DNA from: Azotimanducus sp965220185
GTDB taxonomy: Bacteria > Pseudomonadota > Gammaproteobacteria > Pseudomonadales > Azotimanducaceae
Direction of reading: 5' to 3'
NCBI GenBank assembly: GCA_965220185.1
Contig: OZ244807.1
Coordinates: 1,612,001 to 1,676,000 of the forward strand
Length of the DNA stretch: 64,000 bases
Under the pieces are notes generated by a model that was given only the letters and a program-made list of their open reading frames with translations, made no database searches and was not told where the DNA came from. Numbering within the stretch: position 1 is the first letter of the stretch; the number at the start of each line of letters is the position of its first letter. Shown piece by piece: positions 35,156-42,874 of this stretch. Made by a program: the position numbers and the translations under genes.

Positions 35156-35505
35156 GCGCGAAAAACCACTGTTCGGTCGGCTTGCAAGAGGCAATCCGCG
35201 AATTGACCGAGGCCGACGATGGCAATGCCGTCGCGCACCATGTCATCGACTGTGGCGATGCCTCGGCGCTCGGCTGCGCTGACGCAGGCTGCGAGCTCAA
35301 AGCTGTGCTTGCGGGCAAGTTGGATCCAGCTATCGACCAAGATGTTGTCATCGAAGTCGGAACCAGCGATGCGCACGGCATCGTGGTACAGGAACGCGCG
35401 GTGAATTCGATGGCCGGCTGCGACGGCCGCGCGTGCAAACTCATAGGCGTGCGCAAGTGACCTGTCGCGCTGCGGGTCGCCTTCGATGACAATGGCGAAG
35501 TTCAA
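35152..35505 (-). CDS. tusD: Sulfur relay protein TusD/DsrE-like
   Basis: Accepts persulfide sulfur from TusA and passes it towards TusE/MnmA for 2-thiolation of tRNA wobble uridine. It starts at TTG 35505 (MNFAIVIEGDPQRDRSLAHA), 117 residues. The catalytic cysteine matches AACVSAAERRGI near residue 74, the position of Cys78 in E. coli TusD. AHAYEFARAAVAAGHRIHRA and FLYHDAVRIA are family blocks. It is first of tusDCB. tusA, tusE and mnmA are not in this window. Confidence 0.87.
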   Translation of the reverse strand: MNFAIVIEGDPQRDRSLAHAYEFARAAVAAGHRIHRAFLYHDAVRIAGSDFDDNILVDSWIQLARKHSFELAACVSAAERRGIATVDDMVRDGIAIVGLGQFADCLLQADRTVVFRA

Positions 35506-35601
35506 GGATGCTGGCGTCAGCGGCGGTTCGAAACGACGGGAGATGCAGAGCTGATTGGGAGGCGCGCGAAGGAACGGGCGGCCCCTTCATCCTCCGGGGC
35601 A

Positions 35602-35934
35602 CTAAGCGGCTTTGCGCCCAGTGATTGCTTCACGCAGCCCGTTCATCAATCCTTCGAGATGCGCCATGCGCTCGCGCAGCGAGCCAAGTTCGATGCCCAA
35701 CCCTTCAAACCGACCGTCCATTTTCTCCTCAAGCCCATCTATCTTGGCGTCCATTTTCGCCTCAAGGGTATCTATCTTGGCGTCCATTTTCGCCTCAAGC
35801 GCGTCTATCTTGGCGTCCATTTTCGCCTCAAGCCTGTGCATGTCGGCGCGATGCCCGCGCGCCTGAGCGATCAATAGCGAAGCCAAGGTGATGCCGACAA
35901 CGATGACCGGCAGGATGCTGAGCAGGTAGTCCAT
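35602..35934 (-). CDS. Small membrane-anchored coiled-coil protein with hendecad repeats
   Basis: A 110-residue protein of unknown function. ATG 35934 gives one N-terminal membrane helix (MDYLLSILPVIVVGITLASL), a basic stretch (ARGHRADMHR), then three exact or near-exact 11-residue units LEAKMDAKIDx and a fourth degenerate one (LEEKMDGRFEG). A C-terminal amphipathic region (SLRERMAHLEGLMNGLREAI) follows. Eleven-residue periodicity predicts a right-handed coiled coil projecting from the membrane. The longer frame (to 35991) adds unlikely residues. It stands alone, upstream of nothing obvious. Confidence 0.72.
   Translation of the reverse strand: MDYLLSILPVIVVGITLASLLIAQARGHRADMHRLEAKMDAKIDALEAKMDAKIDTLEAKMDAKIDGLEEKMDGRFEGLGIELGSLRERMAHLEGLMNGLREAITGRKAA
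35716..35847 (-). repeat. Four tandem 33-bp units encoding 11-residue coiled-coil repeats
   Basis: The plus strand carries units beginning GTCCATTTTC(G/T)CCTCAAG at 35716, 35749, 35782 and 35815. The spacing is exactly 33 bp, with differences mainly in the six bases after CTCAAG. The identity is high enough for slippage to add or remove whole hendecads without breaking the frame. Confidence 0.85.
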
Positions 35935-36054
35935 GCGCGACAGTCTAGCAGAACGGGTCGGCGGTATGGCGCACAGCATCGCGCCGCTCATTCGGTCAGC
36001 TCATGAGCCTAAGAAAGTTCCGATTGTGTCTGAGCCCGCACAAATCTTTCCCTA

Positions 36055-36215
36055 GGAGTCTGCGCCGCAGAAATTCAGGGCTGCAAATCCACTTCCGCCC
36101 GTCCCTTTGAACGCTCGATTTCGTCAAATATATCTCGATATTATCCTCAATCGAACGTCCAAAGGGACGGCGGCATCGAATTTTCGCTTTCCTGAATTTC
36201 TACGGCGCAGACTCC
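36055..36215. mobile_element. Palindromic MITE, copy 1 (161 bp)
   Basis: The left end begins GGAGTCTGCGCCGCAGAAAT and the right end is its inverse with one mismatch (25-bp terminal inverted repeats at 36055-36079 and 36191-36215). Inside, CCGTCCCTTTGAACG and CGTCCAAAGGGACGG form a second inverted repeat around an AT-rich centre, so the whole element can fold back on itself. It has no coding capacity. A second copy lies at 60493-60654. The left flank has TA, but the right flank is GG, so the target duplication is not preserved here. It abuts a truncated gene. Confidence 0.85.
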
Positions 36216-36843
36216 GGCGGACCTGCCCCGACCCCCCGCCCACTATGACGACATCAACCACAGCGGCACAGCCGGAAAGGCATTTGGCGGTGGACTTGCT
36301 TCTGAGAAGCAAAAGGTGCAGATGGGTGTTGACCTAAAAGTTACCGATGTTTCGACAGGAACAATAGTGGTAGCAGATGAAGTTTCAGGCACTGTTGAAA
36401 CTGGCTCCGCATTTTCGATTGGCGGTATCACGAGTGTTGACTCAAGCGCTGCCCCTTTTGCTGATGTGCAAAGAATCGTCGCTTCTCGCATAGCCGAAGC
36501 AGTCGTTACCACTAGAACCCCGTACAAGGTGATTGCGGTCCAGTCTAATGGCACCCTAATCCTTAACTACAGTAATGTGTTCTTAGCGCCCGGTGATGTG
36601 CTCGCTGCTTATTCCGTGGGGGAGTCGTTCGTCGATCCGGATACTGGCGAAGTCCTAGGCTCCGAGCAGACCGAAATAGGGTCAATCCGCGTTACGGCTT
36701 CGGAGCCCAAGCTGTCGAGAGCAACTGTCCTTCAGGGAGACCCATCTGTATTCACTCCCGGCACTCAGCTAAAACGCTCACAGGCACCATCATCGGTTGA
36801 TGGCGAGTCGACAGAGCGCGAAAAATCTGGGGCATCCTGGTGA
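36216..36843 (+). pseudogene. C-terminal fragment of a CsgG-like secretion lipoprotein
   Basis: From the MITE edge an open frame runs to 36843. The first credible residues are HYDDINHSGTAGKAFGGGLA, then MGVDLKVTDVSTGTIVVADE near 36322, the repeated-strand region of CsgG/curli-assembly-type proteins. It continues through VQRIVASRIAEAVV and VIAVQSNGTLILNYSNVFLA to GESFVDPDTGEVLG and GSIRVTASEPKLSRATVLQG, all matching the C-terminal half of that family. The signal peptide, lipobox and N-terminal domain are missing: the MITE lies where they should be and the sequence before it (35935-36054) does not resemble them. The last 25 residues are low-complexity. Base composition is more A+T-rich than the neighbours. 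I judge it a broken, probably acquired gene. Confidence 0.65.
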
Positions 36844-36865
36844 ATGCCTTTGCGCATCGCAAGAA

Positions 36866-36913
36866 TAGTGCTCACTCTGAAGCACGCTCGTTGTTAGTTT
36901 GACGGAGCACTAG
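36866..36913. repeat. Short palindromic transposon-end remnant ending in CTAG
   Basis: TAGTGCTC at the left and the inverse GAGCACTA at the right bound a 48-bp stretch. Its right part, TTAGTTTGACGGAGCACTAG, is identical to the right end of the 281-bp element at 45796-46076. It therefore looks like a deleted copy of that element. Its terminal CTAG is shared with the next element. Confidence 0.55.
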
Positions 36914-37048
36914 CAGCCTGTTGAAAAAGTCGATTTAGTGCCACTTTGACCATAAACGCGAAAATATAACTGATTGATTATTGAGAATATTTATTTTTTG
37001 AGATGTCGGTTCCGGGTGTCTGTAGGTGGTTTTTCAACAGGCTGCTAG
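36910..37048. mobile_element. Small inverted-repeat element flanked by CTAG (139 bp including CTAG)
   Basis: Terminal inverted repeats AGCAGCCTGTTGAAAAA (from 36912) and TTTTTCAACAGGCTGCT (to 37046) are perfect and lie inside a CTAG on each side. This suggests a 4-bp CTAG target duplication or a palindromic end. The roughly 100-bp interior is A+T-rich and non-coding. It is a non-autonomous element. Its right-hand CTAG provides the stop codon of the sirtuin gene read from the other strand. Confidence 0.8.
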
Positions 37049-37791
37049 AGAGCATCAAGCGTCGGGCCGATTTCTCGGTGCAGGAGAATATCGGCAAGGC
37101 CATCAAGTGGTGTTTCTTCACGATTCAGGATAACAAGGCGTGCACCAAGCCGCTTGGCGAGTTGAGGAAACCCCGCCGCTGGATAGACGACAAGCGACGA
37201 GCCAACCACCACAAGCAGGTCGCACGCCCGAACTTCGGACTCGGCGCGCTGCATCTCGTTCTCAGGCATGGCCTGTCCGAAGGAAATGGTGGCCGACTTG
37301 ATGAGGCCGCCACACTGAATGCACGGGTCAATCTCTTGCCGCGCTTCCCACTGCCTTCGCAACTGATCGAGTTCATAGCGCTTGCCGCACGTCAAGCATG
37401 AAGCGTAGCTCGCATTGCCGTGCAGTTCGATCACCTTCTCTTCCGGCACGCCTGACGCTTGATGCAGGTTGTCAACGTTCTGTGTGATCACTGAACTCGC
37501 TTTGCCGCTATCGATTAAGCGAGCGATGACGTAGTGCCCGATATTTGGCTCTGCTGCGTTGAGGCGGTCGCCGCCATCGAATCGTCTCCGCCAGGACTCG
37601 TGGCGCGCGTCCGCAGAGTTGACAAAATCGGAGAACTCAATTGGCTTCATCTTCGACCAGATACCGCCAGGGCTTCGAAAATCCGGAACGCCGGATTCGG
37701 TGCTGATGCCAGCACCGGTGAAGAACACCACTCGGCTAGCAGCATTGATCAATCGCGCCAGTTCGCGCAGGTCGGCGTCCGCTTCGGTCAT
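37045..37791 (-). CDS. cobB: NAD-dependent protein deacylase, Sir2 family
   Basis: Removes acyl groups from protein lysines using NAD+. From ATG 37791 the product has 248 residues (an ATG at 37818 adds nine). The NAD-binding motif VVFFTGAGISTESGVPDFRS lies near residue 22, TQNVDNLHQASG near 105 and the catalytic His in VIELHGN near 120. The zinc cysteines are in CLTCGKRYELDQL and CIQCGGLIK near 130-165, with VVVGSSLVVYPAAGFP near 205. The stop codon TAG falls in the CTAG edge of an inserted element. Since a CTAG duplication would recreate the native sequence, the C-terminus may still be original. Confidence 0.9.
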   Translation of the reverse strand: MTEADADLRELARLINAASRVVFFTGAGISTESGVPDFRSPGGIWSKMKPIEFSDFVNSADARHESWRRRFDGGDRLNAAEPNIGHYVIARLIDSGKASSVITQNVDNLHQASGVPEEKVIELHGNASYASCLTCGKRYELDQLRRQWEARQEIDPCIQCGGLIKSATISFGQAMPENEMQRAESEVRACDLLVVVGSSLVVYPAAGFPQLAKRLGARLVILNREETPLDGLADILLHREIGPTLDAL

Positions 37792-37856
37792 AATGTATTC
37801 GGTTCGATTTGTAATCATTGTAAGTACTATGCGCGCGCGACACTTGGGAGGTGCCG

Positions 37857-38474
37857 ATGGCTGGATTCTATGATCGCGTCATATTGCCGCGCCTGCTCAA
37901 TCGCGCCATGTCGCAGAAACAGATGGCGAAGATTCGCGCGCAAATCGTGCCGCAGGTGTCTGGCGACATCATTGAAGTTGGCTTTGGCTCTGGCCTCAAT
38001 CTCGATCATCTTGCCCCAGATGTTCGTTCAGTGACCGCGGTTGACCCATCCGAAGGTCTGCGCCGGCTTGCGGCGCCGCGCATTGAAGCGGCGCGCGCCC
38101 AAGTGATTCACATGCAAACCACTGCCGAGGCGCTGCCGTGCGAGTCGAACAGCTTCGATGCTGCGCTCTGCACATGGAGCTTGTGCACCATCCCTGATCC
38201 GATCGCCGCTTTGGAAGAGCTGCGCAGGGTCTTGAAGCAGGACGGGATGCTGGCCTTTATCGAGCACGGCGCGTCGCCGGAGGCGGGCATCCGCCGCTGG
38301 CAAGATCGAATCAACCCGATTTGGAACAAAATCGGCGGCGGTTGCAATCTGAATCGAGTGCCGGATGCGATGATTCGTGAGTCGGGCTTCGAGATCAGGC
38401 ACTTGGACGCTGGCTATATCCCCGGTCCGAAGATTGCGACCTACACTGTTCGAGGCGTCGCGCGGAGGACTTAA
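37857..38474 (+). CDS. Class I SAM-dependent methyltransferase
   Basis: A 205-residue cytoplasmic methyltransferase of unknown substrate. ATG 37857 has a good GGGAGG site 5 bp upstream, better than the GTG at 37851. The SAM-binding motif I is IIEVGFGSGLNLDHLAPDVR near residue 38, the acidic post-motif VTAVDPSEGLRRLA follows, and motif IV is FDAALCTWSLCTIPDPIAAL near 100. LRRVLKQDGMLAFIEHG near 122 is typical of UbiE/Ubie-like and arsenite- or phosphatidylethanolamine-type enzymes, as is the C-terminal IWNKIGGGCNLNR. It ends overlapping the convergent GST gene by 4 bp. Confidence 0.82.
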   Translation: MAGFYDRVILPRLLNRAMSQKQMAKIRAQIVPQVSGDIIEVGFGSGLNLDHLAPDVRSVTAVDPSEGLRRLAAPRIEAARAQVIHMQTTAEALPCESNSFDAALCTWSLCTIPDPIAALEELRRVLKQDGMLAFIEHGASPEAGIRRWQDRINPIWNKIGGGCNLNRVPDAMIRESGFEIRHLDAGYIPGPKIATYTVRGVARRT

Positions 38475-39205
38475 GCCTTTCGCCTGGCTCTCTCAGCTTC
38501 AGCGAGGACGCTTGCGCCGCTTTGCTCGAACATGCGCTTGCGGTGCGCCTCGCTGATCTTTGCAGGGTCGGTGCCCTTGTCTTTGCCTACTTCTGCGCCG
38601 CGCTTCAAGGCTGGGCGCGCCTTCAAGGTATCGAACCAGCGGCGCACGTTGGGATACGCATCCATCGCCTGCCCAAAGCGCTTGTAGGGCAGCACCCACG
38701 GGAAGGACGCCATATCAGCAATCGAATAATCGCCCGCAAGAAATTCATTCGCTTCCAGGCTGCGCTCCATCACTGCAAACAGCCGGTCGTACTCGCTGGC
38801 ATAGCGTGAATGGGAATAGGCGTGGGCTTTAGGGCCGCCCGGCGCGTAATTGACAAAATGCGAAAGCTGCCCTGCCATCGGCCCAAGGCCGCCGACCTGC
38901 CAGAAGAGCCATTGATACACTGAAAAGCGGTCACGTTGGTTGCGTGGCAAGAACTTACCTGTTTTCTCGGCAAGGTAGAGCAAAATCGCGCCCGACTCGA
39001 AGATCGAAATCTCGCCGCTTGGCGCATCGCTATCGACCAGCGCGGGCATCCGATTATTTGGGCTGATGCGCAGAAATTCAGGTCGAAATTGATCGCCTGC
39101 CCCGAGATTGACTGGCACAACGCGGTAGGGAAGACCGCACTCTTCAAGCATGATGGTGATTTTCCAGCCGTTCGGCGTGGGCGCGAAATACAGGTCGATG
39201 GTCAT
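38471..39205 (-). CDS. Glutathione S-transferase family protein (YfcG/YghU-like)
   Basis: The 244-residue protein has an N-terminal thioredoxin fold starting MTIDLYFAPTPNGWKITIML. TPNGWK is the signature of nu-class bacterial GSTs with disulfide-bond reductase activity. ISPNNRMPALVD near residue 48 and SIFESGAILLYLAEKTGKFL near 68 form the glutathione site. The C-terminal helical domain includes FWQVGGLGPMAGQLSHFVNY and IADMASFPWVLPYKRFGQ. The likely role is thiol/peroxide handling. It is convergent with the methyltransferase and lies 4 bp after the hlyD-like gene, so it may share that transcript's end. Confidence 0.87.
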   Translation of the reverse strand: MTIDLYFAPTPNGWKITIMLEECGLPYRVVPVNLGAGDQFRPEFLRISPNNRMPALVDSDAPSGEISIFESGAILLYLAEKTGKFLPRNQRDRFSVYQWLFWQVGGLGPMAGQLSHFVNYAPGGPKAHAYSHSRYASEYDRLFAVMERSLEANEFLAGDYSIADMASFPWVLPYKRFGQAMDAYPNVRRWFDTLKARPALKRGAEVGKDKGTDPAKISEAHRKRMFEQSGASVLAEAERARRKA

Positions 39206-39209
39206 CCGC

Positions 39210-40562
39210 TCAGGTTTCTTTCATGGCGCGGCCAAGCGAGCTGGTGAGCGGCGCAATCAGATAGTCAAGAAACGTGCGCTCGCCTGCAAGGATGGTCACT
39301 TCGACTGGTACGCCGGGCTTGAAACCGCCTTCGATTCCTTCGACCTTGCTCAGTTCTTCGACGTTAAAGCCGATGCGGCTTGAATAGAATAGAAACCCAG
39401 AGTTGCGCTCTTCAAAGGCATCGGCTGACACCCATTCAACGGTGCCGTTGATTTCTGGCACATTGCGCGCGCTGAGGCCGCTTAAGCGAATGCGCACTGG
39501 CAGGCCGACGTCGACGCTGTCGCGATCAAGCGAATTGACGCGCGCTTCGACGACGAGGCGATCGTCCTCCGGAACCACTTGCAGCACTTCGGCGCGCGGT
39601 TCAATGACGGCTTGCGCGCTGTGTACGGCAAGGCCGAGGACGATGCCGTCATCAGGTGCGCGAATATCGGTGCGATCAAGCACATCGCGCGCTGTCGCTA
39701 GTTGCTCGCGCACATCCGAGAGCGTTGACTGGGCTTCTACGAGTTCGGTGTTGATGCTCTTCTGGGCTTCTGAGTCGAGCTGGCTGATCTGGAACTCTGT
39801 TTCGCTCTTCTTCTCGTTGAGGGCGCCGATGTCCGACAGAAGCTGTCCGATTTCGCCTTGTATTTGCGACTTGCGGTTCTGCAGCTCATAGACTTCCGAG
39901 ATGGACGCAAGCTGCTGTACTTGCAAAGCCTCTGTCTGTTCAAGCTGTGCATTCGTCACCGCGAGGCGTTCTTCGCTCGCCAGCAATTGCTGTTCTGTGC
40001 CTTCGACTTGATTCTCGATCTGCAGCACGCGCTGGCGCAGAATATTGGCTTGCCCGCGAAGCTCCTCTTTGCGGCTCTCGAAAAGCGACGTTTGATCATT
40101 GATCGTTTTCTGCAATTGCTCACTCGGCAAATGAGCGAGCAGGCGTTTGGACCAGTCGATGTCGTCGAGATTGTGCTGTTCGGATACCAGGCGGTCAACA
40201 GTGGACTGGGCGGTGAAAAATCGACCTGTGAGCAAGTCGAGTTCGGCCTGCGCTTTGGTCTTGTCGAGCTCGATCAGTACTTCCCCGGCGCTCACCTCGT
40301 CGCCGTCGCGCACATGAATGCGCTCGACGATGCCGCCTTCAAGATGCTGCACAGATTTGCGATTGCCCTCCACGACGACCCGTCCCGATGCAATCGCGCC
40401 TTCGGCGAGCGTTTGCATCGACGCGAATAAGAACAGTCCGAGGAATCCGAAGGCGAACGCGAGCACGCCGATCAGGATCCACGGGTCGCGCAGCGCTCTC
40501 TTCATTTCTGGCGGCGGCGTCGTGGTGTCGGCCTCCATCGCTTTTGCAAGATCAATTTGCAT
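39210..40562 (-). CDS. HlyD/PrtE-family type I secretion membrane-fusion protein
   Basis: Periplasmic adaptor linking an inner-membrane ABC transporter to TolC. The 450-residue protein has a cytoplasmic N-terminus, one membrane helix at about 28-48 (WILIGVLAFAFGFLGLFLFA), and a lipoyl-like half (VQHLEGGIVERIHVRDGDEV). A long alpha-hairpin coiled coil follows (about 100-290, rich in Q/E/L, including VYELQNRKSQIQGEIGQLLS), then the second lipoyl half (DIRAPDDGIVLGLAVHS) and a beta-barrel region ending FLDYLIAPLTSSLGRAMKE. This matches PrtE/AprE-type adaptors. It follows the ABC gene by 9 bp. Confidence 0.92.
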   Translation of the reverse strand: MQIDLAKAMEADTTTPPPEMKRALRDPWILIGVLAFAFGFLGLFLFASMQTLAEGAIASGRVVVEGNRKSVQHLEGGIVERIHVRDGDEVSAGEVLIELDKTKAQAELDLLTGRFFTAQSTVDRLVSEQHNLDDIDWSKRLLAHLPSEQLQKTINDQTSLFESRKEELRGQANILRQRVLQIENQVEGTEQQLLASEERLAVTNAQLEQTEALQVQQLASISEVYELQNRKSQIQGEIGQLLSDIGALNEKKSETEFQISQLDSEAQKSINTELVEAQSTLSDVREQLATARDVLDRTDIRAPDDGIVLGLAVHSAQAVIEPRAEVLQVVPEDDRLVVEARVNSLDRDSVDVGLPVRIRLSGLSARNVPEINGTVEWVSADAFEERNSGFLFYSSRIGFNVEELSKVEGIEGGFKPGVPVEVTILAGERTFLDYLIAPLTSSLGRAMKET

Positions 40563-40571
40563 GGAGATGAC

Positions 40572-42392
40572 TCAGGCCGCCTGTTCGCTGTTCGCGTTCT
40601 TGAGAATCTCGGCGGTCGGCCCGGCGCGCACGCCGCCACGGCCACCGAGCACCACTACAAACTCAGTTGCTTGCAAGAGCATGGTGTTGTGACTAATAAG
40701 AATGACTGTCGTGTCGGCACCCTTCAATGCATTGAGGGTAGTGCGTAAGCGTGCAAATCCGTGCACATCGAAGCCCGTATCAGGCTCGTCGAGCACGAGC
40801 AGTGATGGCTTGCCGTACAGTGCGCGGGCGAGTGAAACTGCTTTTTGTTGTGCGCCCGAGAGGTTTTTTCCGTATGGCTGGAGCTTGGTGTCAAAGGCAT
40901 TCGGCAGGCGAAGAATCATCTCCTCGACACCGGCTCGGCGAGCGGCCTCAACGACTTCGTCGTGGTCGGCGTCTTCACGAAAGCGCGCGATATTGTCGGC
41001 GACAGTACCCTCGAAGAGTTCGCTTTCCTGCGGCAGATAGCCAACATAGCGTCCGCGGTCTTCGCTCGGCCATTGATGCACATCCACGCCGCCGAGCCGG
41101 ACTTTGCCTTCTACCGGCTTCCAGCTGCCGGTAATCACGCGACCGAGCGTGGATTTGCCGGAGGCGTTGGGGCCCACGATGCCGAGGAGTGTGCCGCCTG
41201 GAATAGTCATATTGAGATTCTTAAGCAACGCATCTTCCATACCCGGCGGAGCCGCAGAAAGATTTTCGATGATCAAGTTGCTGTTCGATATTTCGATCGG
41301 TTTGGTATCGCGGGTGAAATCAATTCCTACGAGCGCCTGCTTCAATCGCTGCCATGCAGTGCGTGAGGAAATAAAGTTACGCCATGCGCCGATCGCCTGA
41401 TCAAGCGGCGCAAGTGCGCGCCCCATGATGATTGAGGCTGCGATCATGATGCCGGGCGTTACGGCGGGCGGGTTCTGCAAAACGAGCCAAGCGCCGGCAC
41501 CGAGAATCGTCGATTGCAGGCCGAGCCGCACGGCCTTGGACACACCCGACATGGTGCCGATAAGGTCGCTTGCCCGTCCTTGCCAGCCGGTGGCCGCTTC
41601 GTGACTCGTCTGCCAGCGCTTGGTGAGCGATTCGCCCATGCCCATTGACTGCACCGCGGACTGATTTTTCAGCACCATGCTCGTCATTCTTGACGCGATG
41701 TTGCGAAATGGAATGGCGCGCTGCATGGGCGGCTGCGAGACCCTGTTGACGGTGAGCGCCATGCTGAACATGAAAATGGCGCCGACAAGCGCGATCGACC
41801 CCAAGAGGGGGTGCATGATGAAAATGACGAGGATGTAGATGGGACTCCACGGCGCATCAAAGAACGCGAAAAGGGCAGGCGAGGTGAGCATTCCGCGCAC
41901 CGAGTTCATGTCATTGAGTAGTTGATTCGAGCCCTTGGGGTCTTTCGGCCCGGTTGCGCGCGACATCGAATTAAAGAGGTCTGGCGTGAGTTCCTTGTCA
42001 ACAGCCTGCGCAACTCTGATCATGCTGCGCGACCTCGCCACCTCCAATAGCGCGAGCACTGCGAACAGTCCGGCGACCAGCAGACTCAAGGCGAGCAGCG
42101 TATCCATGGAGCGCGAGCTCAGCACGCGATCGTAGAGTTGCAGCATGTACATGGGTGCGGTGAGCATCAGCAGGTTAGTGCCGATGCTCAGCACGAAGAC
42201 GCCAACGAAGGTTTTGCGCAGGCGTTCTAACGCTCGACCCAAGGGCGAACCAGCCGCAAGCGGTACTTCGCTGTTGTCGGAAAGCTTGGCGATCAAATCC
42301 CAGAAGACATGGGTCAAACGCTGCCAAGGGGATTTCGGTTCAGGCGACGGTAGCGCAACTTGCCCAAGTGCGTGTACTTCTTGTTTCGCCAA
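40572..42392 (-). CDS. Type I secretion ABC transporter, PrtD/AprD type
   Basis: Inner-membrane ATPase that exports an unfolded protein substrate through HlyD and TolC. It starts TTG 42392, 606 residues. A long N-terminal cytoplasmic segment of about 75 residues precedes six membrane helices (about 85-330). The nucleotide-binding domain has Walker A GIVGPNASGKSTLGRVITGS near 405, ABC signature LSGAQQKAVSLARALYGKPS near 505, Walker B LLVLDEPDTGFD near 525, and the His switch ILISHN near 560. There is no C39 peptidase or CLD, so the substrate is not a double-glycine peptide. The gene pairs with the HlyD gene downstream. No tolC or RTX gene is visible. Confidence 0.92.
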   Translation of the reverse strand: MAKQEVHALGQVALPSPEPKSPWQRLTHVFWDLIAKLSDNSEVPLAAGSPLGRALERLRKTFVGVFVLSIGTNLLMLTAPMYMLQLYDRVLSSRSMDTLLALSLLVAGLFAVLALLEVARSRSMIRVAQAVDKELTPDLFNSMSRATGPKDPKGSNQLLNDMNSVRGMLTSPALFAFFDAPWSPIYILVIFIMHPLLGSIALVGAIFMFSMALTVNRVSQPPMQRAIPFRNIASRMTSMVLKNQSAVQSMGMGESLTKRWQTSHEAATGWQGRASDLIGTMSGVSKAVRLGLQSTILGAGAWLVLQNPPAVTPGIMIAASIIMGRALAPLDQAIGAWRNFISSRTAWQRLKQALVGIDFTRDTKPIEISNSNLIIENLSAAPPGMEDALLKNLNMTIPGGTLLGIVGPNASGKSTLGRVITGSWKPVEGKVRLGGVDVHQWPSEDRGRYVGYLPQESELFEGTVADNIARFREDADHDEVVEAARRAGVEEMILRLPNAFDTKLQPYGKNLSGAQQKAVSLARALYGKPSLLVLDEPDTGFDVHGFARLRTTLNALKGADTTVILISHNTMLLQATEFVVVLGGRGGVRAGPTAEILKNANSEQAA

Positions 42393-42426
42393 ACGACTAC
42401 TCCAGTCTCAAATAAGGCAGGTGGCG

Positions 42427-42723
42427 TTAGTCGCCGTTGCCGATGCTGACCTGAGGCACATCGACTTGGGCTTGCGGGTCTTGCGCGCCGCGCTTCAGCA
42501 CACCGCGCTTCTCAAGGCCATCGACTGCTTGTTGAAATATCTGCAGTGTGCGTAGGAAGCCTTCGATTGGCATGACCAGGCATTGATTCGTAACGACTTC
42601 CGGCGGTGCGTCTTCGTCGCCAAGGCGTGGCTTGTTGGTGCCGAGCAGTAGCCTGACGATACCGCCGGTAACTTGAACCTGGGCGACGTTGTCGGCGAAC
42701 AGCATTTCAACTGAATCTGACAT
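42427..42723 (-). CDS. Small conserved-looking protein upstream of the type I secretion genes
   Basis: A 98-residue cytoplasmic protein starting at ATG 42723. The central part VAQVQVTGGIVRLLLG, then TNQCLVMPIEGFLRTLQIF and QQAVDGLEKRGVLKRG, has a beta-strand/helix layout loosely reminiscent of DUF3467-type proteins, with an acidic C-terminus. There is no signal peptide, RTX repeat or glycine-rich tail, so it is unlikely to be the exported substrate. It lies 34 bp upstream of the ABC transporter on the same strand, and a regulatory or chaperone role there is only a guess. Confidence 0.65.
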   Translation of the reverse strand: MSDSVEMLFADNVAQVQVTGGIVRLLLGTNKPRLGDEDAPPEVVTNQCLVMPIEGFLRTLQIFQQAVDGLEKRGVLKRGAQDPQAQVDVPQVSIGNGD

Positions 42724-42874
42724 GAAATGGATCCTATGGTGAGTGTTGAAGGGGCGTGTGATGTGTTGAAGACGCGGATTCTCTCACAGATTGCGAGAGG
42801 TGCAGCGTGCGGTCTCCCGTCAAGCCTCTTGTTTGGGGACGGATTGCTCGATTGCAAGGCTGCTCGGCTTGCTC

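Noticed and set aside
35506..35601. Weak GCCCC...GGGGC hairpin after the hendecad-repeat gene
   Set aside because: Five-base stem with an 11-base loop and no T run; not supportable as a terminator.
35716..35847. 33-bp tandem units considered as a CRISPR-like array
   Set aside because: The units are contiguous coding repeats without unique spacers and translate to a regular coiled coil.
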